Assembly: GCF_000686725.1 (NCBI RefSeq)
Contig: NZ_JMLK01000017.1
Coordinates: 39,385-103,384 of the forward strand
Origin: Clostridium akagii DSM 12554
Lineage (GTDB): Bacteria; Bacillota; Clostridia; Clostridiales; Clostridiaceae
Reading direction: 5' to 3'
DNA: 64,000 nucleotides
Part shown: piece after piece, positions 44,457 to 53,252 of the stretch
Numbering within the stretch: the first letter of the stretch is position 1
How the letters are laid out: each line of letters begins with the position of its first letter
Program-made: the position numbers and the translations under genes
Notes under the pieces: generated by a model
What the model was told of the DNA's origin: nothing
The model's database searches: none
What the model saw: only the letters and a program-made list of their open reading frames with translations

Positions 44457-45131
44457 ATGATTAATCAGGATAAAAATAAATTGATATTTTTTGATATTGG
44501 AGGAACCTTAATTGGTTCTCCTAATCTATTCAATTTTATTGCAAGTAAATATAATGAAAATAACACAGAGGAAATAAAGGATTTAATAATAAAAAAATAT
44601 GAAAACCTTTATGGAAATAAAGATGAAAAACAGTTTTTAAGTGTTAAAGAAATACTAGAATTAATACTAAAAGAAATATCAGAAGAAGAAGGACTAAAAG
44701 ATTTAAGTGATTTTGCACATGATTATTATGAGCAATTTTATTCAAAAAAAGCATATCTATATGATGATGTAATATATTCACTTAATGAATTAAAAAGAAG
44801 AGGAATAAAATTAATAGTATTTAGTGACTCGGATTCAGACATACTAATTGGTGAGCTAAAGAGATTAGATATATATGAATATTTTGATGATTTTATTATA
44901 TCAGGAGATATTGGAGCATATAAGCCTGCAGATAAGATAATTAATAAAGCCTTGGAGTACTTTAATAAGGAACTAAATGCCATATATATGGTTGGAAATT
45001 CAGATATGGATATATTAAGTGCGGAAAAAATGAAAGCTAAATCAGTTATTATAAACAGAAATAACAAAAAGATAAACTATAAATGTGATTACACCATCAG
45101 CTCACTAATGGAGCTATTAACTATAATTTAA
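44457..45131 (+). CDS. HAD superfamily hydrolase with altered motif I
   Basis: The 224-residue protein has the HAD Rossmann fold with a helical cap: motif I FFDIGGTLI (nucleophile Asp13), motif II VFSDSD, the Lys of motif III in GAYKPADKII and motif IV MVGNSDMDI. The second Asp of motif I, the general acid/base in phosphatases, is Gly15. HAD proteins with DxGGT are known, but typical phosphatase activity would be reduced unless another residue substitutes. It follows the radical SAM gene after 85 nt on the same strand. Confidence 0.85.
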   Translation: MINQDKNKLIFFDIGGTLIGSPNLFNFIASKYNENNTEEIKDLIIKKYENLYGNKDEKQFLSVKEILELILKEISEEEGLKDLSDFAHDYYEQFYSKKAYLYDDVIYSLNELKRRGIKLIVFSDSDSDILIGELKRLDIYEYFDDFIISGDIGAYKPADKIINKALEYFNKELNAIYMVGNSDMDILSAEKMKAKSVIINRNNKKINYKCDYTISSLMELLTII

Positions 45132-45149
45132 AAAACAATAACAAAAATA

Positions 45150-45203
45150 AGTGACAAGTGAAACAAAATTTGACTTTAAGCTTGTCACTTGTCACTTGTC
45201 ACT
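45150..45203. repeat. GTCACTT heptad repeat with hairpin
   Basis: CTTGTCA-CTTGTCA-CTTGTCACT (45181-45203) contains three tandem heptads. AGTGACAAGTG (45150-45160) can pair perfectly with either of two CACTTGTCACT copies (45186-45196 or 45193-45203). It separates two convergent genes and reaches into the stop codon of the minus-strand one. Single or decayed copies of the same motif occur in other spacers of the window (about 53103, 56425 and 61230). Confidence 0.7.
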
Positions 45204-45909
45204 AAAAATAGTTTCGTGTAAGTGGAAAATTCAGTATGCTATTTAATTCTTCATAGGGTATTTTAATAACGGCTATTTCAGAAGACGTTGGAGCAATTTC
45301 ATTGAAACCAAAAAATAAATTAAGATTGTTATTATCTAAGTAGTAAGGATGATCAGGGGTAATTCCTTTGAAATTTGATGTTGTATTAGAGGGATATTTT
45401 AATGTATCTGCTTTAATTTGCTTTAAGCTTTCTTTATTAAGAAAAGAAATGTAGTCTGTACCTGGTTTAAAAAGAGATTTCAAAGGTAATGGTTTACCAG
45501 TTGTTAAATCATAGTTATAAGAAGTTCTAATATAACTGCTCCTTCCATTGATTAGTTCTTGAAATATTAAGGATATACTAAAAATACCATTCTTATTATA
45601 GGTTAATATATAATTATTAGAAATTGTCCAGGGTTTATAATTAATCACCATATTCTTTTTATCTTTTGAATTTTCTTCAGCAGAAGATTCAAATTGATTC
45701 TTAAATTCCAAGATATCATTTCTAATATTTGTATTTATGCTATTTAAAATTTCTGAATTGATATTTCCTTGCAATACAGGAATTCTTAAATATTCATGTA
45801 TGTTTGAGTCCTCTTTATTAATCTCATCAGTAATAACATTTAAATTATTTAAATTTTGTCTATATAAATTTTGCATAATACGTGGGCATATTCCACAAAA
45901 ATAATACAA
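45202..45909 (-). CDS. DUF3298/RsiV-like domain protein without signal peptide
   Basis: The 235-residue protein has the layout of DUF4163/DUF3298 proteins: an N-terminal part (about 40-85) with IPVLQGNINSEILNSINTNI, then YKPWTISNNYILTYNKNGIFSISLIFQ and SYNYDLTTGKPLPLKSLFKP, where the extracytoplasmic RsiV/PdaC domain usually begins. Homologues are normally exported, but here the N-terminus (MYYFCGICPRIMQNLY) has no signal peptide or membrane helix. It starts with TTG at 45909, about 9 nt after GGAGG, and an in-frame stop lies just before it, so no longer start exists. Confidence 0.7.
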   Translation of the reverse strand: MYYFCGICPRIMQNLYRQNLNNLNVITDEINKEDSNIHEYLRIPVLQGNINSEILNSINTNIRNDILEFKNQFESSAEENSKDKKNMVINYKPWTISNNYILTYNKNGIFSISLIFQELINGRSSYIRTSYNYDLTTGKPLPLKSLFKPGTDYISFLNKESLKQIKADTLKYPSNTTSNFKGITPDHPYYLDNNNLNLFFGFNEIAPTSSEIAVIKIPYEELNSILNFPLTRNYF

Positions 45910-46001
45910 AGATGAACACCTCCCTCAATCTAATAATTAGAATATGTTATACTAATAAAAACGTTACTAAGAGGGAAATACAAGGCGAGAGGAGAAAAAT
46001 T

Positions 46002-46418
46002 ATGAGATATGAAAAATCATGTGGAGCTGTTGTATATAAAATTGAAAATGGAATACAATTATATTTATCAATAAAAAGTAAAAGAGATGGTCATTGGGGT
46101 TTTGCAAAGGGGCATGTTGAGCAAGGAGAAACAGAACTTGAAACCGCTACAAGAGAGGTTTTAGAGGAAACTAATATTAAAGTAAATATATTGGAAGGCT
46201 TTAGAGTTACAAAAGAATATGCACCAAATGAAAATATCCATAAAATGGTGGTATTTTTTATTGGAAATTCAGAGAATTATACTGTAAAGATACAAGAAGA
46301 GGAAGTTGAAGACTTCAAAATATCAACATATAAAGATATATATCAGCTGCTTACTTACGAAAGTGATAAAGATGTTTTAAAAAAAGCCAATGAATATTTA
46401 TTAAAATTAGACATATAA
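46002..46418 (+). CDS. Nudix hydrolase (diadenosine tetraphosphatase-like)
   Basis: The 138-residue enzyme has a Nudix box GHVEQGETELETATREVLEETNI, complete except that the final Gly is Asn. It opens with the SCGAVVYKIENG strand typical of Ap4A hydrolase-type Nudix proteins, which hydrolyse nucleoside polyphosphates. GGAG precedes the ATG at 46002. A longer reading from 45882 would overlap the divergent neighbour and is rejected. Confidence 0.93.
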   Translation: MRYEKSCGAVVYKIENGIQLYLSIKSKRDGHWGFAKGHVEQGETELETATREVLEETNIKVNILEGFRVTKEYAPNENIHKMVVFFIGNSENYTVKIQEEEVEDFKISTYKDIYQLLTYESDKDVLKKANEYLLKLDI

Positions 46419-46624
46419 TTTACTAGAAAGAGTTTAAACTTAAAAAAAAATGTGGTATAATATGGTAATTAAAGAAAATGAACCGCATCATTATAGGATG
46501 AGTAATTGTTTCTATCTAAGGTCATTTTGTGTATTAAGCTAATTGTAAGTTTCTGTTATCTGTCGTATGTATTATATTCTATTTTAGTTTATTTCATAGG
46601 GACTTCATAAGTGAGGTGTTGTAT

Positions 46625-47569
46625 ATGGATGATGCTAAATTAATTGACGGGCTTATAAAAGATTTAAATAACTTGAAATATGGTGATGAAGTAAAATTAG
46701 ATTCATTAATTGAAAGAGCGGAAATGATCGTGAGAAGAATATTTGGTGAATCTTGCGATTATATAACTTATCTAAAAAATGTAAACTTTTATCCACTGGT
46801 TTATCCCATTGACGAATATTATTATTATGCTAGTTGGAATAATGGAATAAAGAGATTAATGAATTTATTTTTGACTATGAAAGAAGAGGAAGAAATATTT
46901 TTTAGTGAAATATCCAATAAGGATATTGAAAAAAAGAATAATGAAATTCAAGGTAGAAGACCTACAATGTTTAAAAATGAGAATTTTGTGATTAGAAAAA
47001 AATTACAGGTTTTTATATCATCTACTTACAGTGATTTATGTGAAGAAAGACAGGCTGCTGTGGAGGCAATATTAAAATCTGGTAATATACCATCCGGTAT
47101 GGAATTATTCAAATCGGGCAATATTTCTCAGCTAAAAACTATAAAGGAATGGATAGATGAATCGGATGTGTATTTGCTTATACTAGGTGGTAGATATGGA
47201 AGCATAGAGACTAAGTCAAAACTTAGTTATACTCATCTTGAATATAATTATGCAGTAAAGAAAAAAATACCATATTTTTCTTTGGTTATAACAGAAGACG
47301 CGCTTAATAAAAAGGTAAAGAAAATCGGCACAAATGTAATTGAAATGGAAAATAGGGATAAATATTATAACTTCAGAAAACAAGTGTTAAAAAACATAAG
47401 TAGCTTTTATGGAGATGGCAAGGATATTCAAATAGCTATTTTGGATACGTTACATGATTTTGAAAAACGTTATCAATTTGAAGGATGGGTTCAAGGTAAA
47501 TTTTTGGCTGACTACAACAGGATAAAAAAAGAAAATCTAGAATTCAAAAAGCAAATAATGCATTGTTAA
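46625..47569 (+). CDS. Stand-alone DUF4062 protein
   Basis: The 314-residue product has an N-terminal helical region (about 1-120, no recognised family). A DUF4062 domain follows (about 126-215) with LQVFISSTYSDLCEERQAAVEAIL, GMELF, WIDESDVYLLILGGRYGS and THLEYNYAVKKKIPYFSLVI. A short helical C-terminus ends the protein (about 240-314). DUF4062 is a TIR-like or nucleoside-deoxyribosyltransferase-like fold often fused to NTPase or repeat modules in immune-type proteins. Here it stands alone with no NTPase partner next to it. The start at 46625 follows GAGGTG. It ends at a strong hairpin. Confidence 0.8.
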   Translation: MDDAKLIDGLIKDLNNLKYGDEVKLDSLIERAEMIVRRIFGESCDYITYLKNVNFYPLVYPIDEYYYYASWNNGIKRLMNLFLTMKEEEEIFFSEISNKDIEKKNNEIQGRRPTMFKNENFVIRKKLQVFISSTYSDLCEERQAAVEAILKSGNIPSGMELFKSGNISQLKTIKEWIDESDVYLLILGGRYGSIETKSKLSYTHLEYNYAVKKKIPYFSLVITEDALNKKVKKIGTNVIEMENRDKYYNFRKQVLKNISSFYGDGKDIQIAILDTLHDFEKRYQFEGWVQGKFLADYNRIKKENLEFKKQIMHC

Positions 47570-47635
47570 AAATAAATGTACAAGTTTATTGTTGGGTATT
47601 TGTTTTCTAACTAACAAATAGGGTGAATATTCAAT

Positions 47636-47688
47636 GAAATAGTGATGCTAATGATTTGTACAAAACCAAATCTTAGCATTACTATTTC
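47636..47688. terminator. Long hairpin between convergent genes (bidirectional terminator)
   Basis: GAAATAGTGATGCTAATGATTTG pairs with CAAATCTTAGCATTACTATTTC (47636-47658 with 47667-47688) with one G-U and small mismatches. T-rich sequence lies on both sides. It serves the DUF4062 gene and the MBL-fold gene. Confidence 0.75.
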
Positions 47689-47742
47689 ATTTATAACTAG
47701 GGATATCATTAAAATATAGATTCTAGCTTGAAAATTTTATCA

Positions 47743-48480
47743 TTATATTTTTAAATTAAATTGTTCACCTCTATGGGTTATTTCAATTATATCCGTTGAT
47801 TTAGAAGCTATTTTATTGGAAAATGTATTTGTTATATTGTAATTTTCACCAAAGTGCATAGGGATAAAATATTTTGGATTTATTTCATTGATAAAATACT
47901 CACCACCTAGATAAAATTTATCATTAAGTCTTGGATCAACAGGTAAAAAAGCTAAATCCACACTATATTTTTTGATTTTTGAAATTTCTTTCTTGAAGTC
48001 GTGCTCCATTTTCAAATTATAAGCATCACTTTCATCAAACCAATTCCACCAATTTAAATCACCAGAGTGAAATATGGTTATGTTATCAATTTTTATAAGA
48101 AATGAAACACCTAAATCCGTAGAACCAAAGGTGATAATCTTTGCTTCATCTATATTTAGTTCAGTAATAGAATCTACTAAATATATATTTTTATTTGTGT
48201 TAGGTGTTTTTATATCATTGCTTAGAATATAATTAATATTTTTAACTTGATTTTGCCAGTGGAAAATTACTGGATTAAAATGGTCAAAGTGTCCATGAGT
48301 AGCAAAAACTAAAAATGCTTTATTAGTCTTCAAATCATCCAAACCAATGGCTCCATTCTCTTTTTGCTTATCACCTAAAGTTACTGAATCCAAATAATAG
48401 TCAAATATCAAAATATGTTTTTCAGTCTCAATGTAGAAACCACTGTTATATAAATAATTTATTTTAACATCTTTTTCCAT
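47743..48480 (-). CDS. MBL-fold metallo-hydrolase (UlaG-like)
   Basis: The 245-residue protein carries the metallo-beta-lactamase metal motif ATHGHFDHFNP (HxHxDH) near 77-87, a later FHSGDLNWWNW strand with conserved Asp, and PMHFGENY near the C-terminus with the last His. The order fits UlaG/RNase Z-type hydrolases acting on lactones, phosphodiesters or related esters. The ligand cannot be read. GAAGGTG precedes the ATG. It is divergent from the glyoxalase gene. Confidence 0.9.
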   Translation of the reverse strand: MEKDVKINYLYNSGFYIETEKHILIFDYYLDSVTLGDKQKENGAIGLDDLKTNKAFLVFATHGHFDHFNPVIFHWQNQVKNINYILSNDIKTPNTNKNIYLVDSITELNIDEAKIITFGSTDLGVSFLIKIDNITIFHSGDLNWWNWFDESDAYNLKMEHDFKKEISKIKKYSVDLAFLPVDPRLNDKFYLGGEYFINEINPKYFIPMHFGENYNITNTFSNKIASKSTDIIEITHRGEQFNLKI

Positions 48481-48584
48481 AATTAAAATTCACCTTCTTT
48501 CAAATAAGTTAATTTTGAATTTATAACCTATTTACATTATAATATAACTAAATCATATAAATTGAAAGAAGAGGGGGAAATATA

Positions 48585-48953
48585 ATGAAATTTAATTTTG
48601 TACACAATAATATAAATGTTTTTGATTTAGAAAAGAGTATAACTTTTTACAAGGAAGCTTTAGGGTTTAAAGAAGTAAAAAGACATAATCAGGTTAATGG
48701 GGAATTTATACTTGTATATCTTGAAGATGGTGAAACAAATTATCAACTTGAGCTAACTTGGCTTCGCGATAGAAAAGAAGCTTATAATTTAGGTGACAAT
48801 GAAATTCATATGGCAGTTAGAACCGATGAGTTTGATGCTGCATTTGAAAAACATAAAAAATTAAACTGTATTTGCTATGAAAACAAAGAAATGGGTTTAT
48901 ATTTTATAAGTGATCCCGATGGATATTGGACAGAAATATTACCTAGTAAGTAG
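48585..48953 (+). CDS. gloA: Glyoxalase I-like protein (lactoylglutathione lyase)
   Basis: The 122-residue protein has the vicinal-oxygen-chelate fold: FVHNNINVFDLEKSITFYKEALGFK with His7, a strand with YQLELTW (Glu), EIHMAVRTDEFD (His) and the end YWTEILPS (Glu). These are the four metal ligands of small GloA enzymes that convert methylglyoxal hemithioacetal to a lactoyl thioester. Clostridia lack glutathione, so the thiol cofactor is unclear. GAGGGGG precedes the ATG. Confidence 0.88.
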   Translation: MKFNFVHNNINVFDLEKSITFYKEALGFKEVKRHNQVNGEFILVYLEDGETNYQLELTWLRDRKEAYNLGDNEIHMAVRTDEFDAAFEKHKKLNCICYENKEMGLYFISDPDGYWTEILPSK

Positions 48954-49098
48954 GTTTTGCACAAGATATACTTATAGCAATGTAGTTGTTTTAAGCGTGC
49001 TAGCATAACAATTGAGGATTTGGATTGGGTTTGATTGTGTTATAAAATATAAAAGAATATGGATATATTTATTATGAAATGTTGAGGAAGTGATACTT

Positions 49099-49632
49099 AT
49101 GAGAATGGTAGCTGTAAAAAAAGGATTAATAATTACGGTAAGAAAAGTTTTAAGTGAAGATATTAATGGAATTATGGAATACATGAAAGTTATTGGTGGT
49201 GAATCGGACAACCTAACATTTGGAGCTGGGGAGTGGGATGTTTCATTTGAAAATGAATTAACTTTTATAGAGAATATTAATACCGAGAATTCAGTAATGC
49301 TTGTAGCTGTGGCAAATGGAGAAATTGCAGGCTCAGCTTCATTTTCAGCTGGTGGTAGAAGTCGAACTCAGCATGTAGGTGAACTTGGAATTACAGTTAG
49401 AAAATCTTATTGGAATTTAGGTGTTGGAAGCGTACTTTTAGAAGAAATTATAACTTGGGCAAAGAGTACAAATATTATACGCAAAATTAATTTAAGAGTT
49501 AGGACAGATAATATTAATGGAATAAAATTATATAGGAAATATGGATTTAAAGAAGAAGGTAATCTCAGTAGAGACTTTTGTATTAATGGTATTTTTTTTG
49601 ATTCAATGACTATGGGACTTGAAATAGATTAG
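49099..49632 (+). CDS. GNAT family N-acetyltransferase
   Basis: The 177-residue protein shows the GNAT core: SFSAGGRSRTQHVGELGITVRKSYWNLGVGSVLLEEII (acetyl-CoA-binding motif A with the pattern RxxxLGVGS) and NGIKLYRKYGFKEEG (motif B). The acceptor is unknown. Similar proteins are common in clostridia and act on amines or protein N-termini. The start at 49099 has GAGGAAG upstream. A second in-frame ATG lies two codons later. Confidence 0.88.
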   Translation: MRMVAVKKGLIITVRKVLSEDINGIMEYMKVIGGESDNLTFGAGEWDVSFENELTFIENINTENSVMLVAVANGEIAGSASFSAGGRSRTQHVGELGITVRKSYWNLGVGSVLLEEIITWAKSTNIIRKINLRVRTDNINGIKLYRKYGFKEEGNLSRDFCINGIFFDSMTMGLEID

Positions 49633-49676
49633 ATTTAAACGCAAATGAAGCAAAAAAAGGAGAAGAAAATAAATAA

Positions 49677-50342
49677 ATGAATAGAATAAAGCATATTGCT
49701 AAGTATATAATCATCTTTATAGTAATTATTATTTTTATATTTGTAATAATAAACATTATAGTTGTTGAAAAAGCTAATAAATATCAATTGGATAAGAAAT
49801 CAAAAATACCTAAGGTAGAGGCAATTATAGTTCCTGGAGCATATGTATATCCAAATGGGCGAGTAAGTGAAATGCTTCAAGATCGTCTTGATACGGCGCT
49901 AGAGATATATAAAAATAATAAAGATGCAAAGATAATAGTTTCCGGTGACAATGGAACAGTAGCGTATAACGAAGTGGATGCTATGAGAATATATTTAGAG
50001 AAAAAAGGTGTAGATACTCACGTTATATTTATGGACCATGCAGGATTTAGTACCTATGAAACAGTGTATCGTGCGAAGGCTATATTTAAAGTAAAAAGTG
50101 CTATAATTGCCACTCAAGACTATCACCTTAAAAGAGCTGTATATATGGCGAGACAAATTGGAATTGAAGCTTACGGAGTTGCAGCAGACAAGCATACTTA
50201 TCCTGGGATAGTAGTGTATAAGATAAGGGAATATATGGCAAGAACTAAGGACTTTTTCTTTGTTAATGTTTTCAAACCAGATCCTAAATATCTAGGAAAA
50301 GCTATACCGGTAGATAGCAGTGATGGTATGATGACACATTAA
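49677..50342 (+). CDS. SanA/YdcF-like DUF218 protein, membrane-anchored
   Basis: The 221-residue protein has one N-terminal membrane helix (about 11-33) and a DUF218 domain with VEAIIVPGAYVYPNGRVSEMLQDRLDTAL, AKIIVSGDNGTVAYNEVDAM, DHAGFSTYET and ATQDYHLKRAVYMARQIG. The family covers SanA, ElyC and YdcF, linked to envelope integrity and vancomycin exclusion. AAGGAG precedes the ATG. It ends 43 nt before the LacI-type regulator and may be co-transcribed with it. Confidence 0.9.
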   Translation: MNRIKHIAKYIIIFIVIIIFIFVIINIIVVEKANKYQLDKKSKIPKVEAIIVPGAYVYPNGRVSEMLQDRLDTALEIYKNNKDAKIIVSGDNGTVAYNEVDAMRIYLEKKGVDTHVIFMDHAGFSTYETVYRAKAIFKVKSAIIATQDYHLKRAVYMARQIGIEAYGVAADKHTYPGIVVYKIREYMARTKDFFFVNVFKPDPKYLGKAIPVDSSDGMMTH

Positions 50343-50385
50343 TATTAAATTGATAAGCAAACATAAAAGGTAGGTGAAAGAACAT

Positions 50386-51375
50386 ATGATTAATATAAAA
50401 GATGTTGCAAAATACTGTAAAGTGTCCGCTATGACGGTATCAAGAGCACTAAATGATAGCAAAGAAATATCTAAAGATACTAGAGAAAGAATTTTGAGAG
50501 CATGTAAAGACTTAAATTACAAGCCTAATTCTGCAGCTATAAGCCTTATAACTAAAAAAACAAAGATGGTAGGATTAATAATACCTGATATTGCAAATCA
50601 ATATTATGCTAATATCAGCAAGGGAGTAAGTACATACCTCGAGAAGCAAGGGTATGGTTTAATATTATGTAATAGCGATAGAAAAAAAACAAATGAAAAT
50701 AAGTACCTAAATTTCCTTGTTGAAGGTAGAGTTGATGGGATAATTATTTTACCCGTAAATCCTAAGACGGAAGATTATGAGGAGTTTATTAAACACGTTC
50801 CCGTGATTATAGCAGATAATTATGTGGAAGGCTTAGATATAACTTTTGTAGGAAATGATAATTATTATGGTGGTACAAAAATAATAGAACATATGATTAT
50901 GCAAGGTTATAAAAAAATAGGCGTAATACTCGGAGACAAAAAATCTACTGCTTCTAATGAAAGGTTTAGAGCTTATAAAGATTTGCTTATAAAAAATAGT
51001 ATAGAGCTAAACTCAAAGATTGTTGTTAACAGTAATTCTACATTTGAGGATGGATATAATTTAGCTGGAATATTAATTTCCCAAGGCGTGGACAGTATTT
51101 TTGCTATTAATGATACTGTTGCAATGGGGGTGCTTAAATACTGTTTTGTAAATAATATAAAAATTCCAAGAGATTTAGGGCTTGCTGGATATGATAATAT
51201 TGAACAATCGTCAATGCTTACAATACCGCTTACTACGGTAGATCAAAATAATAAAGAAATTGGTAACTTAGCTTCAGAGTTATTATTATGTGAAATAAGA
51301 GGAATCCCTATAAAGAGTAAAATTAATATACTTGAACCAAAGCTAGTAATTAGAAAATCTTGTGGTGAAAAATAA
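50386..51375 (+). CDS. LacI family transcriptional regulator (candidate kdu regulator)
   Basis: The 329-residue repressor has the LacI helix-turn-helix ([24 protein letters not shown]) and hinge with the conserved YKPN, then a periplasmic-binding-protein-like core ([65 protein letters not shown]). The start at 50386 follows GGTAGGTG. The promoter-operator of kduI-kduD lies directly behind its stop codon, so it probably represses those genes, with a uronate-pathway intermediate as inducer. It is similar in role to KdgR of Bacillus, also a LacI-family member. Confidence 0.9.
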   Translation: MINIKDVAKYCKVSAMTVSRALNDSKEISKDTRERILRACKDLNYKPNSAAISLITKKTKMVGLIIPDIANQYYANISKGVSTYLEKQGYGLILCNSDRKKTNENKYLNFLVEGRVDGIIILPVNPKTEDYEEFIKHVPVIIADNYVEGLDITFVGNDNYYGGTKIIEHMIMQGYKKIGVILGDKKSTASNERFRAYKDLLIKNSIELNSKIVVNSNSTFEDGYNLAGILISQGVDSIFAINDTVAMGVLKYCFVNNIKIPRDLGLAGYDNIEQSSMLTIPLTTVDQNNKEIGNLASELLLCEIRGIPIKSKINILEPKLVIRKSCGEK

Positions 51376-51383
51376 AGGTATTG

Positions 51384-51412
51384 TTGACCTTAGGAAAAGC
51401 AAAGTGTATAAT
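51384..51412 (+). promoter_or_regulatory. Promoter of kduI-kduD
   Basis: TTGACC (51384-51389), a 17-bp spacer and a perfect TATAAT (51407-51412) lie 58 nt before kduI and 9 nt after the regulator stop codon. Confidence 0.75.
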
Positions 51413-51423
51413 ATAATCAAATT

Positions 51424-51435
51424 GTTAACGTTAAC
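51424..51435 (+). promoter_or_regulatory. LacI-type operator at the kdu promoter
   Basis: GTTAACGTTAAC is a perfect 12-bp palindrome with a central CG, the hallmark of LacI-family sites. It begins 11 bp after the -10, so it covers the transcription start. A bound repressor would block initiation. Confidence 0.7.
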
Positions 51436-51469
51436 GGGAACAAAATATAATAATTGCGAGGTATGTAAA

Positions 51470-52300
51470 ATGGATACTAGGTATGCGAGTCATTATGATG
51501 ACGTGAAGAAATATGATACAAAGGAACTTAGAGATCACTTTTTTATTGAAAAGGTTTTTGAACCAGGGCAAATAACTATGGTTTATAGTCACTATGATAG
51601 GATAATTGTGGCAGGTGTGGTTCCAACTACTAAACCATTGATTCTTGAGGGGAGTAAAGAACTTGGTTGTGATTATTTTCTTGAAAGAAGAGAATTGGGA
51701 ATTATTAATATAGGTGGAATAGGTACAATAACACTAGATGGGGAAAAGTATGAGATGCAGGCAAAAGATGGTCTTTATGTTGGAATGGGAGTAAAAACGG
51801 TAAGTTTTGAAAGCAAAGATATAAATAAGCCCGCTAAATTTTATTTAAATAGTGCTACAGCGCATAAAACATATCCAACGGTAAGGATAGACTTAGAAAA
51901 AGCAAATAAGGTTAAGGCTGGTAGTGATGAGGAATGTAACAAGAGAACAATAAATCAATATGTGCATCCAGCAGTTTGCGAGAGTTGTCAGTTAGTTATG
52001 GGAATGACTGTACTTGACCAAGGAAGTATTTGGAATACCATGCCTTGTCACACTCATGACAGAAGAATGGAAGTGTATTTATATTTTGATATGGATGAAG
52101 AAAATGTTGTATTTCATTTTATGGGAAGGCCAGATGAAACAAGACATATAGTTGTGAAAAATGAGCAGGCAGTTATTTCTCCAAGTTGGTCTATTCACTC
52201 TGGAGTAGGGACTAAAAACTATACATTCATTTGGGGAATGGTTGGTGAAAATAAGACTTTTACGGATATGGATGATATAAAATCAAAGGATTTAAAATAG
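51470..52300 (+). CDS. kduI: 5-keto-4-deoxyuronate isomerase
   Basis: Converts 5-keto-4-deoxyuronate to 3-deoxy-D-glycero-2,5-hexodiulosonate, a step in the breakdown of unsaturated uronates from pectin or similar polymers. The 276-residue cupin-type protein shows [21 protein letters not shown] at the start. Metal-binding blocks are [14 protein letters not shown] (two His and Glu) and SWSIHSGVG (last His). The ATG at 51470 follows GCGAGG. The longer reading from 51362 would cover the promoter and operator and is rejected. KduD follows after 21 nt. Confidence 0.95.
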   Translation: MDTRYASHYDDVKKYDTKELRDHFFIEKVFEPGQITMVYSHYDRIIVAGVVPTTKPLILEGSKELGCDYFLERRELGIINIGGIGTITLDGEKYEMQAKDGLYVGMGVKTVSFESKDINKPAKFYLNSATAHKTYPTVRIDLEKANKVKAGSDEECNKRTINQYVHPAVCESCQLVMGMTVLDQGSIWNTMPCHTHDRRMEVYLYFDMDEENVVFHFMGRPDETRHIVVKNEQAVISPSWSIHSGVGTKNYTFIWGMVGENKTFTDMDDIKSKDLK

Positions 52301-52321
52301 AAAAAAGAGGTGTTTTTAAGT

Positions 52322-53104
52322 ATGGAACATTCAGTATCAGATTTTTCAATGGATTTTTTTAGGCTGGACAACAAAGTTGCCATAGTAACAGGTGGCAATA
52401 CGGGACTTGGACAAGGCTTTGCAGTAGCACTTGCAAAAGCAGGTGCAGATATTTTTATAGTTACTCACGGTGATGATGGTGAAGAAACAAGAAAATTAGT
52501 GGAGAAGGAAGGAAGGAAAGTTGAATTTTTTAGAGGAGATTTATCTCAGAAGGAAGACATAAAAAATTTGATTGATAAATGTATCAAGGTTTTTGGTAAA
52601 ATTGATATATTGGTGAACAATGCTGGAATGATAAAAAGAGCTCCAATTCTGGAGTACAAGGATGAAGACTGGAAACAAGTGATAAGTGTAAATTTGGATG
52701 CCGTATATTATTTGAGCCAAAAAGTTGCTATTATTATGGCAAATCAAGGTAGTGGTAAAATTATTAACATAGCATCTATGTTATCCTTCCAGGGTGGTAA
52801 ATTTGTTCCTGCATATACTGCAGCGAAACATGGAGTTGCAGGAATAACAAAGGCTTTTGCAAATGAACTTGCATGTAAAAATATACAGGTTAATGCAATT
52901 GCTCCGGGTTACATAGTAACAAATAACACAGCAAAAATTAGATCTGATGAAAATAGAAGTGAAGAAATATTAGAAAGGATTCCTGCGGCAAGATGGGGTT
53001 ATCCAATTGATGTAATGGGAACAGTTGTATTTTTATCAGGAAGAGCATCTGATTACGTAAATGGTCACATACTTGCTGTTGATGGGGGATGGCTGGTTAG
53101 ATAG
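52322..53104 (+). CDS. kduD: 2-dehydro-3-deoxy-D-gluconate 5-dehydrogenase
   Basis: An NAD-dependent short-chain dehydrogenase that reduces the KduI product to 2-keto-3-deoxygluconate. The 260-residue protein has the TGGNTGLGQG nucleotide motif, NNAG, catalytic Ser in IASMLSFQGG, the YTAAK Tyr-Lys pair and AIAPGYIVTNNT. The match to KduD is supported by FRLDNKVAIVTGGNTGLG and by the gene order. AGAGGTG precedes the ATG at 52322. No kdgK, kdgA or polysaccharide lyase is in the window. Confidence 0.93.
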   Translation: MEHSVSDFSMDFFRLDNKVAIVTGGNTGLGQGFAVALAKAGADIFIVTHGDDGEETRKLVEKEGRKVEFFRGDLSQKEDIKNLIDKCIKVFGKIDILVNNAGMIKRAPILEYKDEDWKQVISVNLDAVYYLSQKVAIIMANQGSGKIINIASMLSFQGGKFVPAYTAAKHGVAGITKAFANELACKNIQVNAIAPGYIVTNNTAKIRSDENRSEEILERIPAARWGYPIDVMGTVVFLSGRASDYVNGHILAVDGGWLVR

Positions 53105-53188
53105 TGACAAGTTAGGGCGATTTTGTATTAGGCAGGAGTAGAAATTAGCAGAGTGATTTTTAATTTTATTTAAAAAGATAAAAAAGTA

Positions 53189-53217
53189 TTGACATAATCA
53201 TGTTTAGTGGTTAAAAT
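53189..53217 (+). promoter_or_regulatory. Promoter of the met operon
   Basis: Perfect TTGACA (53189-53194), a 17-bp spacer and TAAAAT (53212-53217), about 35 nt upstream of the riboswitch. Confidence 0.75.
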
Positions 53218-53252
53218 CTAAATAAGTTAATTAAATATTAATAACAATCTTG

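Noticed and set aside
45181..45203. Three evenly spaced heptads, considered as a CRISPR remnant
   Set aside because: The repeat unit is 7 bp with no spacers and no cas genes nearby.
51362..51469. Extended N-terminus for KduI from a GTG at 51362
   Set aside because: It would cover the promoter and operator, overlap the regulator stop, and is not part of the KduI family.
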